DNA from: Trogon surrucura
Lineage: Eukaryota; Chordata; Aves; Trogoniformes; Trogonidae
NCBI GenBank assembly: GCA_020746105.1
Contig: CM036617.1
Coordinates: forward strand, 175,612,412-175,676,411
Direction of reading: 5' to 3'
Length of the DNA stretch: 64,000 nucleotides
Positions within the stretch are counted from its first letter, which is position 1; each line of letters opens with the position of its first letter. A model generated the notes under the pieces. That model was not told the origin of the DNA, did not search any database, and saw only the letters and a list, made by a program, of their open reading frames with translations. The position numbers were made by a program, and so were the translations under genes. Below, piece after piece: positions 58,348-64,000 of this stretch.

Positions 58348-59871
58348 TTCATATGTGGCCCACCAAACCTATAATTAATAGATTTGAAGGAAAACAACTT
58401 TAAAAACTGACATAGGGCCAAAACCAAAACTAATTTGTGATATTCTGTGAAATTAAATGAATTTTCAGAGGAAAGAAATGGTTATATGGTTACCTTCTTC
58501 ATACACATTTTATTTAGCTGTCAAACTAATGTGTGAACCTATAATACCTACAGAGGATACGTAGATCTTAATTTTGATTGCATGTTCTTTCTTAATTCTA
58601 ACTGAAGCTGTAAACTGTTGCTGTGTAGAAAGTAGATCATCTGCATATGTTATGAGATTTTAAGCTCACAATCCACACCTTTTTACTTGATTAATGGTAC
58701 ATAGGAAAGTATAGATATTTTTCATTTCTAAAGTCATCAGTGATCATTCTCAAGAATAACAGAATTTTCTGTACAAGTGCAAAACCAGCTCAGAATTTAG
58801 TTTGAGAGATAAACAACCCTCAAATATCTATAGAAATGTTCAGTTTTTCTTTATGGTTTGATTTTAATTAGAAATACCAGAAGTATTTCAGGACTTAATG
58901 GCAACAAAATATACTATAATATTATAGTGTATATTTTCACATTACAAAATAATTATTTTTTCTTACTGAAACTTTGTATTTTTGTGTCTAGTCAATAGAA
59001 AAAGTAGTTCTATTTGTAATGGGAAAAAAAAAAGAGAAAAAAGTCAACAGACTTTTTCTATCAGATTGGGTTTACAGTTTATGTTAAGATGTAAAGGAAT
59101 TTAAATTAGGTCCAAGCAAAACCTAACACCTAGGATCAGTTTCTCTAGCTTATAAAGAATCCTAATGTTTTGTAATATTACTAAGGATCTAAGAAGTAAT
59201 TTAATCTTCAAGACATTTAACTTTTGACCTAATACTTTTACATTTTGTTGCTGCAATCAGCTAAGTGTTTCAGATTCTCATCTCAAATAAATAAGAGCAA
59301 GTCTGAAGTTTCTCAGAGCCTATTACAGGTTTTTAACTGTAGTGTTCTGTCTTAACATTTCTTTCACTTCAACAGAGGAACTTGATATTGCTTTGATACT
59401 TCTCCTTCTAGGTCAAGGGAGTTTGATTGAATTCAGTTCATTATAACTTTGAAGCTGTTGCTTAAATACTGATATGCAGCTGAAAGGAAATGTTTTTTAT
59501 TGTTTCCTACATCCATGTCTCTAAAAGTGCTGGCATTTTATCTTTCAATTAGAGTATTGAATGCTATGGAACAAATCACTGTATGATTTTTTTTTTCCAT
59601 TTTTACTTCACTTGACTGAATAGAAAGGAAATTTCTTGACCAAAAATATATTTAAAACCCACAGCCTTTATTTCTATGACATTTAAAAATGTAGACAAGG
59701 TTTTAGGTTAAGGTGTCATTTTTACTAGATCATTTTTAAGGAAGCTAGCTTTGCTGTTTGCTTAAAACTTTCAATTATTAGTCAATGCTTGAGCAATCAA
59801 CCTTGTTTCTCACTATTTTTTTCCCAGCTTCTCCTTCTTTCTTACCTGTTTCCTCTGCTCCATTGTGGGTC
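58348..59871. other. AT-rich unique DNA, nothing recognised
   Basis: No supported feature is seen. A perfect 16-base palindrome (ACTATAATATTATAGT, 58913-58928) is present, of a size expected by chance in AT-rich DNA. Confidence 0.5.
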
Positions 59872-61254
59872 TGTCATGACTTAAAGGGTTACGTGGCCTG
59901 CAGCATTCATAGAATTCTGTAATACGGAAGAACATGGAAATTTTATCCTCTAAATTTCTCTACTTTATTACCACAAACACCACAAAAATCACCACTAGTG
60001 AGTATACCTATGATTAATAAAGTGAATATATATAATCAAAGTATTGCAAATTGCTATTGGCAATAATATAGTATGAATCAGTAGTATAGCAGCAGTTAAT
60101 AGCAGCAACCAGTCATCGAGCAACAACCCATAACAGCAAGAAACAAGTAGATATGTACTATTACTGGTTAATATGAATTTATCAGTGAAGTAGCTAATCG
60201 ACAATGTAACATCAGATATGCTTACGACAGATTGCTTTTATGGATGTATTATATGGATACCGTGTGCATTAGATTTCAGAAGGGGCCAAACCATTTCAAA
60301 GGGAAGAACAAACTGATCCCAAAGAGGGACCCACCTCTCCCAGAGGTGGGAAAACAAACTGGAGTGACCCCAGAAGTGGACCCCAAGGAATTCACTAAGA
60401 TAACAGGCAGACTCCCACCTCGCAGGTGATCCATCTCGCAGTCTAGTTAACCAGGTATCCCTAATGAAAGTCTAAGCTCTCATAAAGCAGTTGCGCAGAA
60501 TTAGACCCACCTGGGAAAGTAAGAGTAGCACAAGAAGTTATTAGAGAGAGAGGTTCAATTTTGGATAAAAATTGTCCTTTTTATAACATACGGACATAAG
60601 AGGGTGCAGGACATCCTACTTCAAACAACCTACCTCAATGTTATTAATTTCTATTTTTCACCTATAACAGCCAGTAAGTGGTTCTATTCTCCATTCTTTC
60701 AGACCTGTTTTATTTTCCCAGACAGTTTTCCACCTTCTCAGACAATAAGTTGCCATTAGACTCCCTTGGTTTTGCACTTATCAATGGTATTTCAGGATGT
60801 CTTTTGTTTCTATGTAACCTGGGGGTATTTTGATGAGGCCAGCTTCCCTTTTCAAGAATGTTTCTGTTCCCAGGCTCATAGCTCACAGGTTCACAGCTCC
60901 CAGGGTGGCAACCACTTTGTCTGTCAGCACTTTCAGCAGCCACTTTCTTCTGCTTAGGCTTCTGAACTTCTTACCAGGCCACCTTTACAGCCAATCACAT
61001 CTGGGTCTTCCATGGGTTGTGCCCAGCTCCTTCTTTCACTTCTTTCTTTGTTGTTCCTTTTTCTCAGTGTTTACCACTCTATTTTTTACTATTTTTTTCC
61101 CTGAGGTGCCACCACCTTGGCTGCAGGGCCCAGCTGTGAGGTACAGGGGGTTGGCTGGAATTGGCCTTGTCAAGCCCGGGGTAGCCCTGGCCTCCCCTCA
61201 CAGAGGGTGACCCTGCAGCCCCCACTGCTGCCAGCACCCCAGCACCTATGCACA
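59872..61254 (-). mobile_element. probable long LTR, ERVL-related (about 1.4 kb)
   Basis: The left end TGTCATGACTTAAAGGGTTA resembles the left ends of the LTRs at 3100 and 41815. The right part (61110-61225: 'gtgccaccaccttggctgc' to 'gggtgaccctgcagc') matches the right part of 13936-14189 and has the layout of the right end of 41815-42999. Between them lies a segment (60000-60640) with 'gtagctaatcgacaatgtaa', 'cagaggtgggaaaaca' and 'caggcagactcccacctcgc', which I recall as repetitive in birds. I could not find a matching target-site duplication, so the exact ends are uncertain, and two adjacent elements are possible. The open frames inside are not genes. Confidence 0.5.
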
Positions 61255-61297
61255 ATAAATACATATATATATACATATATATATATATATACACACA
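61255..61297. repeat. AT/AC microsatellite
   Basis: An (AT)n run interrupted by C, ending in ACACACA, directly abuts the right end of the probable LTR. It produces the Tyr/Ile-rich frame on the minus strand. Confidence 0.95.
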
Positions 61298-63833
61298 GTG
61301 ACTTGCTGTATCAGCTTTTCATTACTGAAACTGCTAGACAAAATTGTATTCCTGCAGAACATAAGGATCTAATTCAGTGCATTTGCAACAGGAAAACCCT
61401 GTGCGAAGATAACCACCGGTGTGTTAGTTTAAGAGAAAGAATAACCGCATGCTGCAACGTGTTCTTCTCTTGGGGCTGCGTATGAAAAGAAAAAGTGTTT
61501 TGCAAAAGAAGCCCAGAATATTACCACTATTAACTAAAAAATAGAAACGCACGGCAGCCATATACCAACCAAGAGGCTTTTGACTAACTGCTGGTTAGTT
61601 CTTCTCAAGCTATTCTGCTAGGGAACTTTTCCTTATGACGTGATGCAATCTAAAATGTCCAAATTTTGAATTAGTTTCTAAATTATAGTATTCATCTTGA
61701 TTTTTGTCTTAATCTTTTAGCCCACCACTAGCAAAATTTGCTTTCATTATATTTTTAGAAAGCAGTTTTTTTTTTCAATGAGATCTAGAAGTAAAATCTA
61801 GGCAAGAAAATTGTTTGCCTTTTATGACTATGTCTGCACGATGCCAGTAGCTTGTTAAATTATGAATAATACCGAAGCTACAACATGCCCTATTAATATA
61901 TTACCACTTTAAACTAAAACTAACAGTGCTTGTTAGAACAAGACCTGACATTATGCTGCTGACTTCACAGTGTATCAAATCATGTTTTTTAATATTAATA
62001 ATCTACTGATAATTACATACCTCCAAAACTAAGATCCTCTGACTTTGTAACCCCATTTTAGAATAGACATTTCATAGCTATTTTTTTCAGGAAAGTCATG
62101 TAAAGGTCCTTTTTTGAAAGTGAGATCACTGAACATGGGTTTTCATATAGTGCAAACTACTTAGTGTCATATATAGTTCAATCAAATTAAATATAAACAG
62201 AGACCTTCTTTTTAATTGACGCAATACCTTGCTGCAGAAAGCTAAGTGAGATTAAACAGTTCAGTGTTCCTGTCCTTCATTTCTACCTTCCCATTCCCAT
62301 TTTCTGTAAAAGCTAAATGTGGCTGTGAATAGTGTTCCCTTTAAATGTAAACTGTCCTTTCTAACTTTAATCTATCTGTTGGCAAAAAACCCATCTGCTG
62401 ACAATGATTTACTATGGGAAATGTATGAGAAGTAAGTGAATGAGCTGAACCATTTGTTGTTTGCTCAAGCATACATGCTTTCAAGATTTTTTTTAGTTTT
62501 CATAACTTTTGTAGAAAAAATAAAATTTATATTAATTGAAACCTATGAAATATTAAAAAATCTCAATGGATAGATATGTCTTCCTACAGATGTCTAAACA
62601 GAACAGCTTTTCCTAATTTTATAAAGAACAAATTGACTGTCGATTGACTCTAATTAACAATGTAGACACTTCACAGGCATTTAGAAATAATATTTTTTTT
62701 TCCCAGACATAGTCTGGTATAACTATGCTCTGCGGGTCAATTGGAAATCTATTGCTATTGTTGAAGAATTAGTTAAGCTGAAAGAAAAGGAAGCATTACA
62801 GGTCAATGTAAAGTAAAAGTCCTGTTCTTTAGTCAGCTATTAACTATCTCAGATGGACTTAAAAAGCGATCTTTTGCATAGGGCCATGAGCAAGCTATGT
62901 CTAAGCAACTAATTCCATGTATGCTCTGAATATCCTTATGTCTAGAGCATTCCTCAAAGTGTTTTAAATTTATCTGCTTTATTCTGCTGTGAAATGTCTA
63001 GTTTCTTGACACAGTTATATTATTTCCACCTTGGTAATGATCATTGCCAGCTGAAAACAATAAGGTCACTCCTTCCCGTTGCTTAAATGTTGCACGTATC
63101 TCTTCCTTAATTCTTTTGGTATCTTGGATACAGCAGAGAAAAAGAAGAGAAAGATCTCTCATCTCTCATCGCTGTCTTGCATTCAGAAACCATATATGTA
63201 TATGCCTCCCAGTGTAATGTGATGGTTTTCATTAAGCTAGGACATATTTTCACCAAAGTGATGAAATTAGGGAGCATCAAGAGCAGGGCAAGGCTTATTG
63301 GGCGCATAATTGAACGTATAATTACTTTAAAGATAAAGTTCAGTTGGCCGAGGGATCATATGAAAAGCATCAACAACTTTTAAAAAACCAAAAGTGCAGA
63401 TGTCAAATGCATTCACATCAAAAGAACCTCTAAATCTTTTAAAATTTTTCCATTCTTACACAGCAGTAACTTAAATCTATTAAGAAAACGGACACTCATA
63501 ATACTAATCCTAATCAAAATCTTGTAAAGTGACCAAAAAAAAAAAAACCAAAAGAATGAGAAAACATCTGTGGCATATTTCACTACTGTTTATACACTAC
63601 AGTGAAGTACAGGAACAAATAAACATTTTGAGTAAAAATCAAAACGGACTGCATGGAAAAACACTTTGGAAACCAGAACATTACTTCTGAAACTGGAAAG
63701 ATTTCTATTTTGATATCACCACCAATTTCAACCATCCAAAATCTTGAGTCAAACCTGAGATATTCACAAGATCATCTTAAAAATAGAACAGTAAAAAAAA
63801 AATAGATTGTTTTTCCCCGTTCAGTCCCCATGT
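61298..63833. other. AT-rich unique DNA, nothing recognised
   Basis: There are 2.5 kb without a supported gene, RNA or repeat. Confidence 0.5.
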
Positions 63834-63940
63834 GTTGCCTGATCTAGTTGAGAGGTGTCCCTGCTCGTGACAGGGAGGTTGGATTAAATGATCTCTAAGG
63901 TCCCTTCCAGCCTTGACCATTCTATGATTCTATGATTCTT
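63834..63940 (+). mobile_element. CR1-X-like LINE 3' end
   Basis: 'gcctgatctagttgagaggt', 'gtccctgctcgtgacaggga', 'ggttggattaaatgatctct', 'aaggtcccttccagcc' and clean 'attctatgattctatg' octamers mark a well-preserved 107-bp CR1 tail. Its wording matches the tail of the SINE at 9846-10018 closely, more so than most other CR1 copies here. Confidence 0.97.
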
Positions 63941-64000
63941 TTTACTAGCTCTTCGCTTTCTGAGATCTTACAGATTACTTGTTCCTTTTTGTCAAGGTTT

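Noticed and set aside
60232-61485. Several frames of 65-126 codons as genes or retroviral proteins
   Set aside because: They lie in or run out of LTR-like noncoding sequence and a microsatellite. No gag, pol or env motif is seen.
1-64000. An intact provirus or a novel defence, toxin or biosynthetic system
   Set aside because: No long coding region, no paired LTRs with internal sequence and no gene cluster was found on either strand.

Overview
The window looks like AT-rich, gene-poor nuclear DNA from a bird, most likely a passerine. The bird call rests on at least fourteen CR1 LINE 3' ends with the avian (ATTCTATG)n tail on both strands, and on several LTRs of the kind found across neoavian birds. 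The passerine call rests on one minus-strand SINE at about 9846-10018, which has a tRNA-Ile-like head joined to a CR1-X-type tail. That architecture is known from TguSINE1 of passerines. I see no prokaryotic features: no operons, no ribosome binding sites and no long ORFs. No open frame reads as a complete host gene, so the window is an intergenic desert or lies inside large introns.

Layout. 1-3.1 kb: unique AT-rich DNA with one probable old repeat. 3.1-3.9 kb: a solo ERVL-type LTR. 6.8-11.5 kb: CR1 pieces, the SINE and a 67-bp palindrome at the SINE's 5' junction. 13.6-14.2 kb: a candidate terminal exon followed by a short LTR. 16-28 kb: unique DNA with scattered CR1 copies and a repeat at 18.4 kb that recurs at 52 kb. 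29-38 kb: almost feature-free apart from pyrimidine tracts. 38.7-39.9 kb: two CR1 copies, one of them the best preserved in the window. 41.8-44.8 kb: two solo LTRs of different classes about 1.1 kb apart, each with an exact target-site duplication. 45.8-46.2 kb: CR1. 52.7 kb: a pure hexamer microsatellite. 57.6-58.3 kb: an ERVL LTR with a 55-bp CR1 tail nested in it. 59.9-61.25 kb: another probable LTR. 63.8 kb: a CR1 tail.

The genome parts here do not form a pathway; they record retroelement activity. CR1 supplied autonomous copies and the tail that mobilised the SINE. Endogenous retrovirus copies survive only as LTRs, and I saw no gag, pol or env remnant. I did not find a convincing undescribed biological system. 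The best leads are the palindrome at the SINE junction, the nested CR1 with its short direct repeats, and three low-confidence candidate exons.
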